DNA from: Breviolum minutum Mf 1.05b.01
Lineage: Eukaryota; Sar; Dinophyceae; Suessiales; Symbiodiniaceae
Direction of reading: 5' to 3'
NCBI GenBank assembly: GCA_000507305.1
Contig: DF240107.1
Coordinates: 1-64,000, forward strand
DNA: 64,000 nucleotides
Part shown: piece after piece, positions 1 through 12,499 of the stretch
Layout: every line of letters starts with the position of its first letter
How positions within the stretch are numbered: the first letter of the stretch is position 1
Position numbers and translations under genes: made by a program
The notes under the pieces: generated by a model
What the model was told of the DNA's origin: nothing
The model's input: only the letters and a program-made list of their open reading frames with translations
The model's database searches: none

Positions 1-150
1 TATGGAAATAAGAATGTTAAAATTATTTTGGTGGAAAAATGCCCCTATGTAGTGATGAAATATGTTGGGGCAAAATATGGAAATAAGAATGTTAAAATTA
101 TTTTGGTGAAAAAATGCCCCTATGTAGTGATGAAATATATTGGGGGGAAA
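1..150. repeat. 75-bp direct tandem repeat, two copies, cut by window edge
   Basis: Bases 1-75 recur at 76-150 with only a few differences (for example GTTGGGGC against ATTGGGGG near the copy ends). The unit is AT-rich and has no sustained reading frame. More copies may lie to the left of the window. It sits just upstream of the first gene, and I see no promoter-like or RNA-gene signal in it. Confidence 0.9.
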
Positions 151-240
151 TCAGAGCAACGAACCTACCCCCAAGGCATATCACTACTATTATAAATATG
201 AAATATCTATATGATATAGATATCCATTGAAATAATCAAC

Positions 241-3200
241 ATGGATAGCTGGTCGTTTCTCAAATCCAAGGATCTCCTGCAGCGGTTGAGAACTGGAGCA
301 GCTGATGGACCCAAAGGAGCTAGCTTGGATGCATGGCCTGTGCAGGTGGAGAGGGCGAGAGGTTGTTTTGTTTGTAAAGTCTGGAGATATGTCAGAGGGG
401 GGTTGTAAAATCTCATCATTGGGGGTTATTTTTCATTTACTTTCATCTACTTTGTATCAACCCTCTTAAAAAAGATGAGATATGATGCGATGTGCTGAGA
501 TGCCACAAGTTGATGTCACAGCAAGAATGGAAGGTTCTACCTGCTGCGGGTGGGCTGCATGGCCGGAAGGAGGGAGTGCTTTGGAGGTGAGGCAGTGAGG
601 ATGATCATTTTTCCCGTTTGCTGCATGCCGCTGCCTGTGCAGACGCGGCGAACAGACCCTGATCATGGGAATTTTGAACGTCACGCCGGACTGACTTGCC
701 AATGCATTGCAATGTTTGCAAATCGGTTTTGACTCGGCTGAAGTTTTTTCTGAACCTTGGCCTGCACAATCTTCCGCGCGGAGGATTCCTTCAGCGACGG
801 AGGAGATCATTTCGAGACTCCGCAAGCTGTTGACGACTCAGATGTCCGCAAGCAGGTTGAGCTCGCGAAGTTGTCTTGAAGTCGACCAGGTTCAGGCAGC
901 GAAGGAGATGATTGCAGTGCCCAGCCTGAACTTGTTGATAAAATCTGCGAGTTTCAACTTTTGTTTCTGGTTGGAATGTGAAAAATAGCCAAAAGCTACG
1001 TGGTATCTTTGTGTTGTATTCATCAGTTTTTCCAAAATGTTGGGTAAACCGATTTCCATCCAGCAACTTTGCTGTATCCGAGGCTGGTGCACATATTCTT
1101 GATATTGGTGGAGAATCAACTCGGCCAGGTTTTGGAAAAAGCTCACTGGTGTGCTCCATCATCTCCTCATCTCCTTATCTCTTTCCGGATTCGTTGATTT
1201 TCCACATCGAAAACTGCCAGGTGCAGTTGAAGTGTCGGTGGAAGAAGAGGCCAGGAAGTAACTTATTTCTCCCAATGTCCCTATGTCTTTGTCATGCATC
1301 TTCGCAGGTGAAGAGGGTAGTGCCTGTTATCCAAGGAATTCGAGAGGCCGTTTTTTACGATGTTTGAATAAGAAAGACTTCGAAAATGCTTCCAGCTTCC
1401 AAAACACAGGGCTTAAGAAAGCAATGCGTTTCAGTTTCCATCTTTGGGTTACAAACCATTTACATTCCATGGTGATCTCAAGAATGCTTACAGAAGTTTC
1501 GATTGAAGAATCTCTGCAGAATGGAGTCATATCGAATCGATGTGTATCTGAAGTCTATGAGTCTACGCCATGGCCTGCGGTGAAAGGCAGGCATAGATGC
1601 TACCATCAGCATTGACACACGAAAGGCACAGATTCGGATTGCAAACGTTGAGATCTGCCATTAAAAACATGAAACGCCGAAAACCCATGTTCTCAACCAA
1701 AACCAAATGATTCTCCAAAGGGCTTGCAAAATACCATGGTTGAGTTTTGGCTTGTTCGATTCTGAAAGTACTGCAACCTGTTCGACAGTTTTTAGAACTT
1801 TGAACTAGACCTTTGGGGAACAACGTTACAAACGCATTAGATGCACCTCGGATGCAGGCTCCAGTGGCCAAAGCTGCCATCGAAGCTGGAGCTGTGGGTA
1901 GCTGAGAATACGATATTTGGAGACGGGGAATTTTTTGAGTTTCCATTCTAAATTTAGTTGGAACCCCAAAATTGGATAGAACCTTTTTGATACTTCCCTT
2001 CGTACTCACTATTCAACATGATTTGTGCGTTTTGCATAGGAAACTTCTACGCAGATTTGTGTGTTGGAGCACTGTCATATCTTGCGATCATATCTGATGT
2101 GATATACTGTGCTTTGAAGATTTGAAATCCCAGGATTGGATCAATGATGTGTTGCAAACTCAGCCACTTTTCGGATGACTCCATACATCAATTTTCATTT
2201 TTCATCCATTTGGCCAATTAGCAAAGGTACATGGATGGCCATCATTTTGATTCATCCAATCAAACATGGAAAATTTAAGGTCCGGAGGTGAATTTGACTC
2301 CGGCATGTTTGCTGTAGCTGTGGAGTATATGGCGCCCATCATTTTGATGCACATGTCAGTAACCTCAGAATGGAACAAATCACTGAAAAATGGGGACAAA
2401 AGAAGATGGTTGGAGCTGGAGACAAGAAAGAAAAAAAGATGAAAAAAAAAGTTGTCAACACTCAAGTCATTTGAGGGATGATGCGCAGACCTGCTGATGC
2501 ATAATGCATGTTAATGCCACAATTGATACAAGTCTGCAAGAAAAATGGATTCTGCCAGACTTTTGCTCAGGAAGGGAACGCCTGAAACCATGAATTCGCT
2601 GGCAAAATATGAGTCCGTGGTGGAGGAGGCTATGAAACTTCCGGGATAATCGGAAGCAGCGATTTTTCTGCAACCTGCTCCAGGTGGGTGATCACCTTCT
2701 CCAACGACGGCAAGCAGCAGAAGCTGCGGGTGTACCATGTTGGAACATCATGCGGCTCAGCTCAAGATTTTTCCAGGTTTCACTTCCAGGGTTTTCGCAT
2801 AGTTTTCCCTGAATTTCAAGGAGATTTCAAAATCCCTGAATTCGTTTTTTCTGCAAGACTTGATGGCAAAAGATGCTGCTAAAACCCGCTAAGGTTAGAT
2901 CCTGGCATTGGCTTTGCCAAGGATTTGGAACATAACTTGAGTCTCTTACGAAACTGCAGCGTATCCCTGGCAGAAAATTTGGGCAAATGGCCCAAGTGAG
3001 GAGGTGATTGTTGTGAAAAAGATTTGTCATTTTCAACTCATATCTTGGGGAATATTTTAATGTTAGGGAATCACCAATCACCACCCAAGATCCAAAATGA
3101 TGTGTTTTTTTTTGCTTCTTCTTCTTCTTCTTTCTTCTGCATTTTTTCGTCTTGCTTTCTTTCTCTTTTCAAATGTTTAACATTTGACTACGAAGTTCTT

Positions 3201-3888
3201 GACTTGGAGTTTCAGCCACAAATTTTGACGATTTTTCCCAGCCAGGAATTGGTTTCAAGAACGCAGCTGAAGACTGAGTTTTTTTCCAACTTCGCTTCTG
3301 CAGAGAGCGTGTCGCGAGAGATCAACGAACATCACCTCGAGGCCTTCCCCCATGCTGATTGGAGCTTCACGAAAGCGTTTCATTGGGACGATCCTGGGTG
3401 AGTTTGGATGGCCCAGCACTGCTCCCTATCAACTATCATCGATGATTCTTTTTTAATTCTTGAGTATACTATATTATACTGATTATCCTGTTTCGGTTGA
3501 TCGATTCCGGTTGATCGATTTTCCTTAAGAAACACCCCGCATTTTCATGATGTGTTTGATTCAGTTGTTACCAAATCTGAAACAAAGCAAGCCATGCCGG
3601 GATGTTGTGATCTTGCGAATCATCTAATTAGACCCGGACCCTTTCACATCGCAATGCCCTCGTTTAAATTCATCAATCGCTTCCAAAAGCACCAAGGGAA
3701 TTCAACAAATTATCTTTCATGTCCTGAGGCCCGACTTCAAAAAACGCACCTTCGGCAATGCTGCAGCCACTGCTATCGCCATTGCTGCTGGTGCCGACAT
3801 GGTGCGTGTGCACGAGGTCAAGGAGATGTCGCAGACAGCGCTGGTATGCGACCGCATTTATAAGAGGAAGGAAAGCTCAAAGCTGTGA
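241..3888 (+). CDS. DHPS: dihydropteroate synthase (DHPS), multi-exon
   Basis: DHPS joins pABA to the pterin pyrophosphate in folate synthesis. Exons that join in frame are 643-688 (IMGILNVTP), 784-869 (DSFSDGG), 1064-1128 (ILDIGGESTRPG), 1221-1254, 1316-1346 (VVPVIQGIRE), 1587 on (ISIDTRKA), 1858-1893, 2134-2150 (DWIND), 2280-2358 (PIILMHM), 2575-2628 (GTPETMNSLAKYESVVEE), 2684-2729, 2894-2995 (LDPGIGFAKDLEHN), 3342-3397 (GASRKRFIGT) and about 3731-3888 (VRVHEVKE, then TGA). All DHPS signature blocks appear in the right order. The introns include GA donors (after 688 and 1254) and a GC donor (after 2628). The start is uncertain. An ATG at 241 opens a plausible 45-codon exon, but its phase to 643 does not close cleanly. 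Alveolate DHPS is often fused behind HPPK, which could lie outside the window. The exon joints near 2730-2890 and before 3731 are unresolved. Confidence 0.93.
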
Positions 3889-4017
3889 AAAAAATGGTTG
3901 GCTTCGGCTTCGGTTGTCAATCAAATCAACTTATAATTTATAATATTATAATCGACTTTGTTTGCGATCAGCTCACAGACACACAGATCACATGTGATAC
4001 ATGTCATTGCTTCGCAG

Positions 4018-4032
4018 TTGTTTTAGGCTCAG
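4018..4032 (+). other. possible relict spliced-leader fragment before the membrane-protein gene
   Basis: Directly after an AG acceptor at 4016-4017 the sequence reads TTGTTTTAGGCTCAG, 8 bases before the ATG at 4041. The dinoflagellate spliced leader ends CCATTTTGGCTCAAG. The site keeps TTTT and GGCTCA with one inserted A. It is short and degenerate, so chance is possible. Confidence 0.35.
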
Positions 4033-4040
4033 CGACCGGC

Positions 4041-6193
4041 ATGAATCCCAAAGTGCGGTTCTGCCTTCGCACGCTTGTGACATTTCTCTCGTCTGTCACC
4101 TTTTGTGTTTTCTATTTGAAGGATGATATTTCTGCCCGGCGTTTGGGTGAATACGATTTCAGTGAACATTCACATGAAGGTGAAGAATGGTTGTGGCAGA
4201 CATGGGTTATGGCCATTCTCGTAGCTATAGTTTGTGGTGGTGGGCAGCTTTGCTGCCTTATTCATTGCATCCGAGCTGGATTTCTACGAGGAGACTTCCA
4301 GAGCAATGCAGGTGGTATCTACACACCTCTGAAGCAAGAAGAGCTTGCTTTACATCAGTACAAACCGGATCATGAGAAGATTGGCCATGTGCTGCGGAGG
4401 GAGATGCGCTTCATGCTACTCTTTCCAATCATTCCCGTGTTAGCCATCAACCAGACCAGTTGCGAAAAAGGTATGCCTTGGTGGGGCTACTTGTTGTATC
4501 TTCCTTTGTTGGTACGAGCCAAATGGATTGAGGTGAAGATCATGCAGGCTTTGAATGAAGACCTCAAATCCATTTTTTCAACGCCAGGTTTTTGGCTCGG
4601 TTGTTTGGAACATGCTGATTGGTTCACAGATGGTGCCTTACCCGTTCAAGCCTATCTTTGTGGTCCTTCAGTGACCAATCACTTCGCTGAATCTTTTGAA
4701 TTGTCGTGGGCTTGGCCATTAGCTCCGGTGGTTCGAACCTTGCACTTCTGGGGTTCCTTGGCATAAGCCGCATTCATGGCAACATTGTCTTGTTTTCTTG
4801 TCTTTTTGACTTTTGGAATTTTGGACACAAAATGTACCACAAAAAAACATGAACACAACTGTCCAAAAGATCTCATCTGTAAAGATTCAAACTCCGAAGA
4901 AAGACCCACAAAGAGTTTACAGTAATTCTTTAAAACAGGAACGGAACGGAAAAACGTCTTGGAAGCCAGGCTTGCTGACGTTGATCTTATCCTTTGCCGC
5001 TTTGGCTCAGCAATTGCTGGGTGCTGTGGACAGTGGCGAGGGGCGTTTGGATCTGGCGGCCGATGTGCCAGGCTTTGGCGCGGTGGCGTATTGGTATGAG
5101 GAACAAGATCATCTAAGAGATCGAGATTGGAACCAAGCTGCTGAGGAGATTCGGTGCAAAGAAAGATATCATGAGAGATTTCGAAACATGCAAAGATTGG
5201 ATCACAGCGGATGTTTGGTATTTGTGGATGTTTTTGTTTTTGGAACCATGGAAATTGACACAATAGCTCTGTTCATGGATCAATTTTGGACTTCCAAAAT
5301 CCAGGACATGGAGTCATGGAATCATCCTGGATGTCCGAAGTATCGATTTGTGTCACAGCCAGGAGGGAGGTTGCTTAAGCGAGCGAGCCTTGCTGACGTC
5401 TATCTCGAAGGTCTTCTTGGAAAACGTGGTGCAGCTTTGGTTGCAGGTGGGCATGACCGAACAGTCGATTTGATTGAACACCCCATATTTTCAAGTAAGA
5501 AAAACCAACGGTTTTTCTAAACATCATCTACTGAACTGTACTTTTTATGCTTTGATATACTTTGATCATTTTCTGTCATGGGATCATCCTTTCGGAGAGG
5601 CTTCTTTCTTTGCCTTAATCTTTGATCGCTTGCATCATGTTGGCAAGGCTGGGGTGAGGGGAAGTGGTGGCGCAACTGACAGCTTCTAGCAGGGATTTCT
5701 GAGATTTGAGTATGTGTTTAAGTTGAACTATGTCTAATAAGACCCAACTTTTAGTTGCAAACCCGCCCCATTCCTGAAGTTTGTGACTTCCACATGTCAA
5801 CAGATTCAGAAGCCTCTTCAACTTTCAAGGCTTGTAGCATGGGAAGTAGCCAAGGGTTTTCCATGTTTTTCCCACCAGTTTCCCCATGTTTTCTCACAGT
5901 TTTTGGAAGTTCGCTCTTAGGTGAAGCTGTTGATTTCGATGGGTCTTGGACTCATCAGTTGCTTGGCCAAGATCTTACCCATGTCATTTGGATTATGTAA
6001 GGCCTTAGCTACTGGTAGCATGCTGGTATGGTCAGCAGCTGGTTTCATAGTTCTGATGGGACAGATGGTGGCTGTTATTGGTGTGGCATGGACGGCAGCA
6101 AAGCTGTATCAGTCCTTTCATTGTGAATCTCATATTTGGAATCTCACCACTGGTTGTGTACCCAAAGAGATGATCAAGCACTTCAAGCCTTAG
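4041..6193 (+). CDS. polytopic membrane protein, unrecognised family
   Basis: Exon 1 (4041-4752) starts MNPKVRFCLRTLVTFLSSVT and has hydrophobic stretches near residues 10-25, 55-75, 135-155 and 160-175. A GT donor at 4753 joins it in frame to 4970, reading HFWG then LLTLILSFAALAQQLLG. Further exons probably lie at about 5378-5450 and 5755-5850. The terminal exon begins after the AG at 5929-5930 with VKLLISMGLGLISCLAKI, contains two or three more membrane segments and ends at TAG 6191-6193. The total is about six to eight membrane spans. I recognise no transporter or enzyme motif. Only 152 bases separate it from the DHPS stop, and both genes are on the same strand. Exon 2's 3' end and the middle exons are not resolved. 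Confidence 0.7.
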
Positions 6194-6623
6194 CTTCCTG
6201 TGCTTCAAGAATTCGCGGTGTGCCGGTCGGTGCTTCGTTGTAAGTTTCACCAGTTTCACAACGGAGAATGATCCATGCGACAAAAGGAATCCTGTTTTTG
6301 GTCGAGTGAACATGAGTCAACCGCCTTTGGACGATCAGATTCAAAATTTGTGTGTAAACTTTTGACGGGTCCAGAATGACATAAGCAGCAAAGAGCTATT
6401 TGTGGAGGGCACACAACTAGGCCAATATGCCACATGTAAGATGTACAATGCGGACAGCTGCGGACCCTCAAAAATTCAGGTGTAGCTTCACCCTCTGGGC
6501 ACTTGGCATCTTTTGCTTCTGCCCAAAGAGTTTTTTGAAAAAGTGTAAAGGTTAAAACGATCTGAAATGGTGAACATTGGTGAAACCCAATAGTCAAACT
6601 GCAGAGCAAAACGCTTCACAGCA
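6194..6623. other. intergenic spacer, no gene seen
   Basis: This is 430 bases between the membrane-protein stop and the next start. I see no coding stretch in any frame that looks like protein, and no repeat or RNA gene. Confidence 0.5.
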
Positions 6624-9600
6624 ATGGAATCCAACCTCGTCCCAGCCATGTCCATGTCCTCCATGCCGCCCCTGAAACGTGCACCGGTTGCTGCCACGCC
6701 CACAACAGCCTTGCGCTCCGAGCTGACGGCACTGCGGCAGAAGGAGGGACGTCTGGATGCCTTGCTGCAGTCGCACTCTGAGGAGTGGTTCCAGTTGACT
6801 CTGGTGAAACTTCTCGGTTTTTTGAAATTGAAACTATAAACTGTTTGTTCTGCTTGTTTAAACTGATGAAACTTGAAATTCACCACAAGATGGCACAAGG
6901 CAATAAGAACAAAGGTGTAGAACGATATGCCCATCAATGCCCCCGTGTTTGGAGGTCCTACAGCCTTTCCATTCAGTCAATGAAGTTCGTGTTCGTAGCG
7001 CACAGTTTGCTCCGGTGGCTCCAACAGAAGTGGCCAACATGTCCAACGTGTCCTATACCGAGATCACAAGAACTGATGCCTTCCCTTTGCATCGTTCTGC
7101 ACCCAGTGCTTTGAAAGCATGGCGTGATCCTGCGAGGTCTCCGGTTTCCGGCCAGTTCGTGTTTGACTTGGATATCAAACGTTTTTTTTTCGCGTGGGCA
7201 GACATTTGCAAACACATGAGAACGTATTGGCGGCAAAGACGAGATGAAAATTCCCGCAAGTGGCTGGGAAGTCGTTCGAAGGCTTTGGCCCTTTGGAGTT
7301 TCTTTGGTTCTTTGAAGCGTCATGTGGATCAGCCATTGCCAGAAAAACCGCTGCGTGGCATCCGTGTCAAAGAGAAAACGAGTCCAGGTCGTCCAGGCAC
7401 CTTTTTTTCAGCCAGCGAAAAGGGAATTTGCAAAATCCTTTTGGATGGACAAGAGGAGGTTTGTTTCCGACCTGCCGAACAGCTCCTTGAAATTGCTGCT
7501 TTACCACATCCTTTTTTGGCAGGTCTGGCATTTCTTGCATGGACCTTGTGTCATGCACAGGATGAGGATTTGAAGATTGATGGTCTGCGAACTGCATTGA
7601 TGTTCAATCAGATCATGGGAAAATCCTCTGGAAAATTGACCATGCTGGCAGTGATGCAGGAAGAGGCGGGCAAAGGATTGAAATTCTGCTTCAATGCTTG
7701 GAAAAAGGCCATGAAAAGCAAATCTTTGAAACAGTTCAAATTGAAGAAGCAACGCGAGATCTTCAGAGCGTGGTTGGAAATTCTTTTGATGGACCAACAT
7801 GACAGGGCCTTGGAAATCTTAGAATCAACTCAAGGTCAATTGAAAGGAGTTCAGATGGCACTACAGAGGCGGATTGATCAATGTGAGCGTGTGAAAGTGA
7901 AGGTGGAGAAGGTGCATCTTCTGTAGCCTTGTTGCATTGAGTATTCTCAGAAAAATACTTGACTTTTTCCTTTGCAACAACATTGTTTTGGGCTTTGATC
8001 TTTTAGCTTTAAAGATCGTCAGCAAAAGAAAGAAAGAAACAGAGAAAGAGGGTTCAAATAGCATCATTTGAGAAGCTCTGATTTTGTTGGAGATGTTGCC
8101 TTGAAAGTTGAAAGCATCGCTCTTCAAACTTGAGGCGTTTGGATTTCTTCCTTCTTTTAGTACTTCAATCATGGCGGATGAGTTGTACTTATCGTCGTGC
8201 CCAAGAGGAGGGGAAGCGGGATGCCAGAACAGCTTTGGCGATGTCAGCATTGCAACTCTCTGATTCCATGACCAAAAAGACCACTGCCTTTGTGACACCG
8301 CATTTTCAAGCCTGGGTGCCTTTGCCACACCTTTTTTATCAGTTTTTTTTTGCCGCCAATTCCGTGGTTTTGGAGGGTTTGCTCCGGCGGGAAGTCAGTC
8401 CCGGGAGGTTATGGAGGTTCAAGTTCATGTACAAAGTCTCATCCACCAAGGCTGCCCGTGTGAAGCATGCCAAGAAAGTCAAGCGTGCAGCGGAGGGCAC
8501 CATCTCTGCCATGTTGGGAAGTTCACTTTCGCTAGTCTTCAATGCATGGAAATTGATGAAGATGAGTGACTTCCAGATGGTACAAGCTCAACTACAGCGA
8601 CGTGAACGTGAATTCAATGAATTACAAGAGATCTCACAGTCCTTCTTCACTTTTTCCCAGGAGTGGACTCGAATTGCTTGCGGATGGTACTGTTGCTTGT
8701 TGTTTGGTATCAAATTGCCACAAAACATGATTGGATCAAACATTTTCATAAGTCAAATGTTTCTTTCACTGTTTCACACTGTTTCCACAGGAGAATGTGG
8801 AACGTTTAAAGAACATGGAGTCTGCTCTTCAGGCTGCAGACCGGGCACTTCAGAATCCTGGCCCGTGACCGATGATCCGTTTTGGGGGGGGATGGTGGGG
8901 GGAAGTGATCCGCCTGCCCGCACCCAAAATGTCAAGGATTGGTGCTGCCCGTGGTGATTCTTTAGAGGTGGAAGTGCAGAAGTTGCAAAAAGCCTTGATC
9001 CTTGGATTTGCCAATTCAGCCTGAAAAACTTCGACTCTGATTCGACTTTGGAGGAACTTGTGGAGGATGATTGAAGATTACATTATGTAAAAAAGTTTTT
9101 ATCAAAACATATTCACCACCAAAATTTGGAAAAAAACTCAACACCCCAAAAGCTTCGCAATTTTCGGTGGATGTTTTGTGGCTCGATATCTATGGATAGC
9201 TTCCAGCTGGATCCAGGAACTCTCAATCTTATACTTGTATGACTTATTAACTTTGTAACTTGTAAGCTCTAACTTAAGACCTCCAACTGATTGCTCCAAC
9301 TGATTGCTCAAAGTAATTTGGAACTTCAACTCCTACTTTATGACTTATGACTTCGAAAAAACATATTTTTGAATCTTTGAGTCATGCAGAACTGATCAAT
9401 CTACACTAAAAATTATAATTCATGACTTTGAAATATACACGAATCATACCTACCAACAGTACTTCAGACACTGCCAGGAAGCAGCAAGCTGAAGAAGCAG
9501 GGTCAAGAGGTGAGAAGTTAAAAGAGGACATGGAACAGAAAGGCCAAGAAGAAATGGAAGCATTGGCAGAAAACACTGCGAAAGTGAAGGCTGAACTTGA

Positions 9601-11568
9601 AGCCAGCAGAGAAATGGAGGTATGGCAAGCAGAGTCCAATGGTGGTGTTGAGTTTCCTCAGATTGTAGCTTTAAAAGGAAATGCATGAGGGAAATAGAAT
9701 ATGATAAGGAAATTCTGGAAATAATGATCTAAACAGATGCCATGAACAATTCCAAGGAGGTGCTTGTGTCAAATATGCCCTTCACTGAAACAGGCTCGCT
9801 TGCAGCGCCTATGGCAAGGTGGTGAAGGCGACCTGCAGGAGGGAACTTCCGCACCAGAAAAATTGTTCAACTCAAAGTTCAGGTTTTTGTTTCCACTTCC
9901 AAATGTTTTCTCCCACATGTCCTGCTATGTTTCTGTAAAGGAGTCCGAGGTGGTACTGGAGCTGCGTGAACATCTAGCGCAGGCACAAAAGGAGGCTGAA
10001 ATCTTGCGCAGCGGTCGGCAAATGCAGGCGAAGTTGGTGAAACTGGGGGGAAGTTACAAGTTATGTCATGTATTCCGACAGTAATTCCTTTTTTGAGGAA
10101 ATTCATTGGGACGGATCGGGACCACTCCTTTCAGTTCTGATCTGCTCCTTTTAGCCTGTCATAAATCACGAAATCATGCATTTTTTTTTCCAATTTTAGA
10201 ATTCACCAGCACTAAAATTGGCAACAAATCAGAAAATCCAGACTTGCATACAGCTGTAGGCTGTGAATTAGTTTGTTTTCATCACTTACCGTGAACTTTT
10301 TAACACTAACTTTATGATCCAGAGAACTTTCCGGATGGCTATTTTGTCAAAGATTTTTTTGTGGGATCCCCTTCGGCAGGCCGAGCGCTGCCGCGCGGCC
10401 GAAGAGGGGGAGCGCCGGGCCGCGGCCGCGGCACAGCAGGCGAAACTGGCGGCGCAGCAGGCGGAGGAGGTGCAGTTTAGCCGTTTAGCAATTTCTTCAT
10501 TTTTTTTTTGAATTTCCAAGGCACAAAAGATTGTCGTTGTACTCATTGGGGTGAGGATTTTTCAATCATTCTGCAAAGATTTTGGATGCATGACGACTTT
10601 TTTTGGAGAAAACAATTTGAATCGCACGTGTTGCAAGGCCGCCATGGAGGCTGAGGAAATGGCCAGGTTGGAAGAACTGGCTGCAGAGGCTGCGCAAGAG
10701 CGGTGGCTACTTGGGTCATGTATGGCATTTCCCAGGGTATTTTCTGTTCTTTAACATGTTCAGGAATTTCTGGGCCAGGCTGCTTGGCCTCATTTCTGAC
10801 CAAAACATCCAGATTTAAGCTAAGACATTTGGGCCCATTGCCCGGATAATAGCATGGTTTTCCCGCACGACTACCGTTATGTTTGTTCGTCAAAATCCAG
10901 TTGCTCAGCCCTCAAGGAATGTTACCTTGCAGCGTCCGGCGATGGCTCCTTCAGACACTGTCACTTTAACTGGTCCGGGTCTTTCGGACAGCAGTCCTCG
11001 TCCAGCTGCAGCCACTTCAAGTGGGTTGACTCGTGGTGATGGACCAATGATCCTTCAACCTGGAATTTCGACTCAAACTTCCATGCCACCTGAAATACCT
11101 GAAAGACCTGATAGTTCAAGAGTTGAAGCTCAACAAAAATACAAGGATGCTTGGAGACCACGGGGACGAAATCTGATTGATACCACCAATGAAGATTTGA
11201 TGACCTTCGATTTAGCAATGAACATTTTGAGTACCGGAGCTTACTTCAAAAAGAAAGCGGGTAGAAGATCGAGTGTGAAACGCTACTTTTTCATTGGCTA
11301 TGCTTCCAACACGACTGGTTTCTTGAAATATTTCAAGGATCATGCTGCAGCACAGGCTGGGCAGGAAGCACGAGGTGCTTTTGATTTGATGGATTTAGTG
11401 AGGGCCAATTGGGATGGAGCACAAAACAGCATCACCTTAACACAGTCGACCAAAAAAGATTCATCAGAACGAGGCTTGACTGACATCCCTGAGACCTTTT
11501 TTCATGCCTTGCTCTTCGGAGTTCATGAGGCAGAATTTCGACGTCAATATCCGGAGTATCGCGGATAG
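6624..11568 (+). CDS. Sfi1-like AW-repeat and coiled-coil protein
   Basis: The ATG at 6624 opens MESNLVPAMSMSSMPP and a short helical region ending QSHSEEWFQ. The next exons carry repeats with a hydrophobic/Trp core: FFAWADICK (about 7186), LWSFFGSLK (7290), CFNAWKKAMK (7687), IFRAWLEILL (7756), HFQAW (8302) and VFNAWKLMKM (8535). Spacing is about 23-35 residues where measurable. This is the pattern of Sfi1-type centrin-binding helices, so a role in the basal body, centrosome or flagellar root is inferred. Later short exons are charged coiled coil: ENVERLKNMESALQAA (8793), EEMEALAENTAKVKAELEAS (9550), LREHLAQAQKEAEILRSG (9964), an Ala/Gln/Glu-rich exon (10371-10472) and 10640-10705. The last open frame (about 10870-11568) is basic, lacks obvious motifs and ends at TAG 11566-11568. 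It could be a separate gene starting MFVRQNPVAQPS at 10879. Confidence 0.62.
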
Positions 11569-12499
11569 CATCTGTTGAGAGTTGTAGGATTTTTCCGTTG
11601 TAGCTGCTATTTCTTCATTCCTGGACGGCTCGATTGCAGCACTGTACGTACAGTTACACCTTTCATCGGCAGAAGGCAGGACGCCATCAGAGACGCGGAG
11701 GGACGCAACGAGAAGTGACCTTCGATTTGCTTATTTGCTTCAGGCTGCAGGAGGGATGTGGCCATGCAGACGAGAAGATGGGCACCAGAAAAATCTGCAA
11801 AACCCAGCAAGGATGATGGATATTGGGCACCACACCGGTGAGGTGAACATGATGTGAAATTCGACTTCAATTGAAACTGACTGTCTTCCAAAGGAAGTCA
11901 GTAGTCAGTCAAATCTTCCATGCATGTGATGAAGGATACAATGATACGTGAGCAATGTAGCTACGTAGATTGTAAATCTGCAAAAGAAGTGAGGGAAGTT
12001 CAACTATTCTGCACATTCTGCAATCTGCACATATTCAGGTTTCCGTGGCATTCGGCATTCAGTTTTAGAGTTGCACCGTGCACGTAACTGCATGACTCTG
12101 AGGCTCCAGAGTGTCACTCAACATTATCAAACGAAAGAACTGTGGAAACTTCATTCAATCCAACAAAAAAGACCATGTCCACATGAAATTTAATGGACTC
12201 AAACTTAGAGCAATGAACATTTAAGATATTTTCATAGATCTTCCATGTTAAGGCCTCTTGTCAACGTCTCTTTTCAATGGGTCCATTCCCTGTTGATGCC
12301 AGGGTCGTGCACTTGGAGTCTCGAGCTTTCATTCATAGAACTTTCAAAGAAAAAGACCGAGGAGATGGGGCAAGAAAAAGACATGGACAGCAAGTAAGGA
12401 TCTCAGGGAGCATGCTTAGGGAGCTTAGAGAGGTTTGGGATGACTTTAAAATGACCTGATGTTGAGTGTGGAATCACCTAAGAGTTTCAGGATGTTTTG
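11569..12499. other. intergenic stretch, nothing convincing
   Basis: This is about 930 bases between the coiled-coil gene and the first CNB gene. One open frame of 60 codons begins at 12277, but it has no family motif and no splice-site support. I call no gene here. Confidence 0.4.

Noticed and set aside
466-1162. Overlapping minus-strand open frames of about 120 codons
   Set aside because: They lie opposite DHPS exons and introns and show no family motif.
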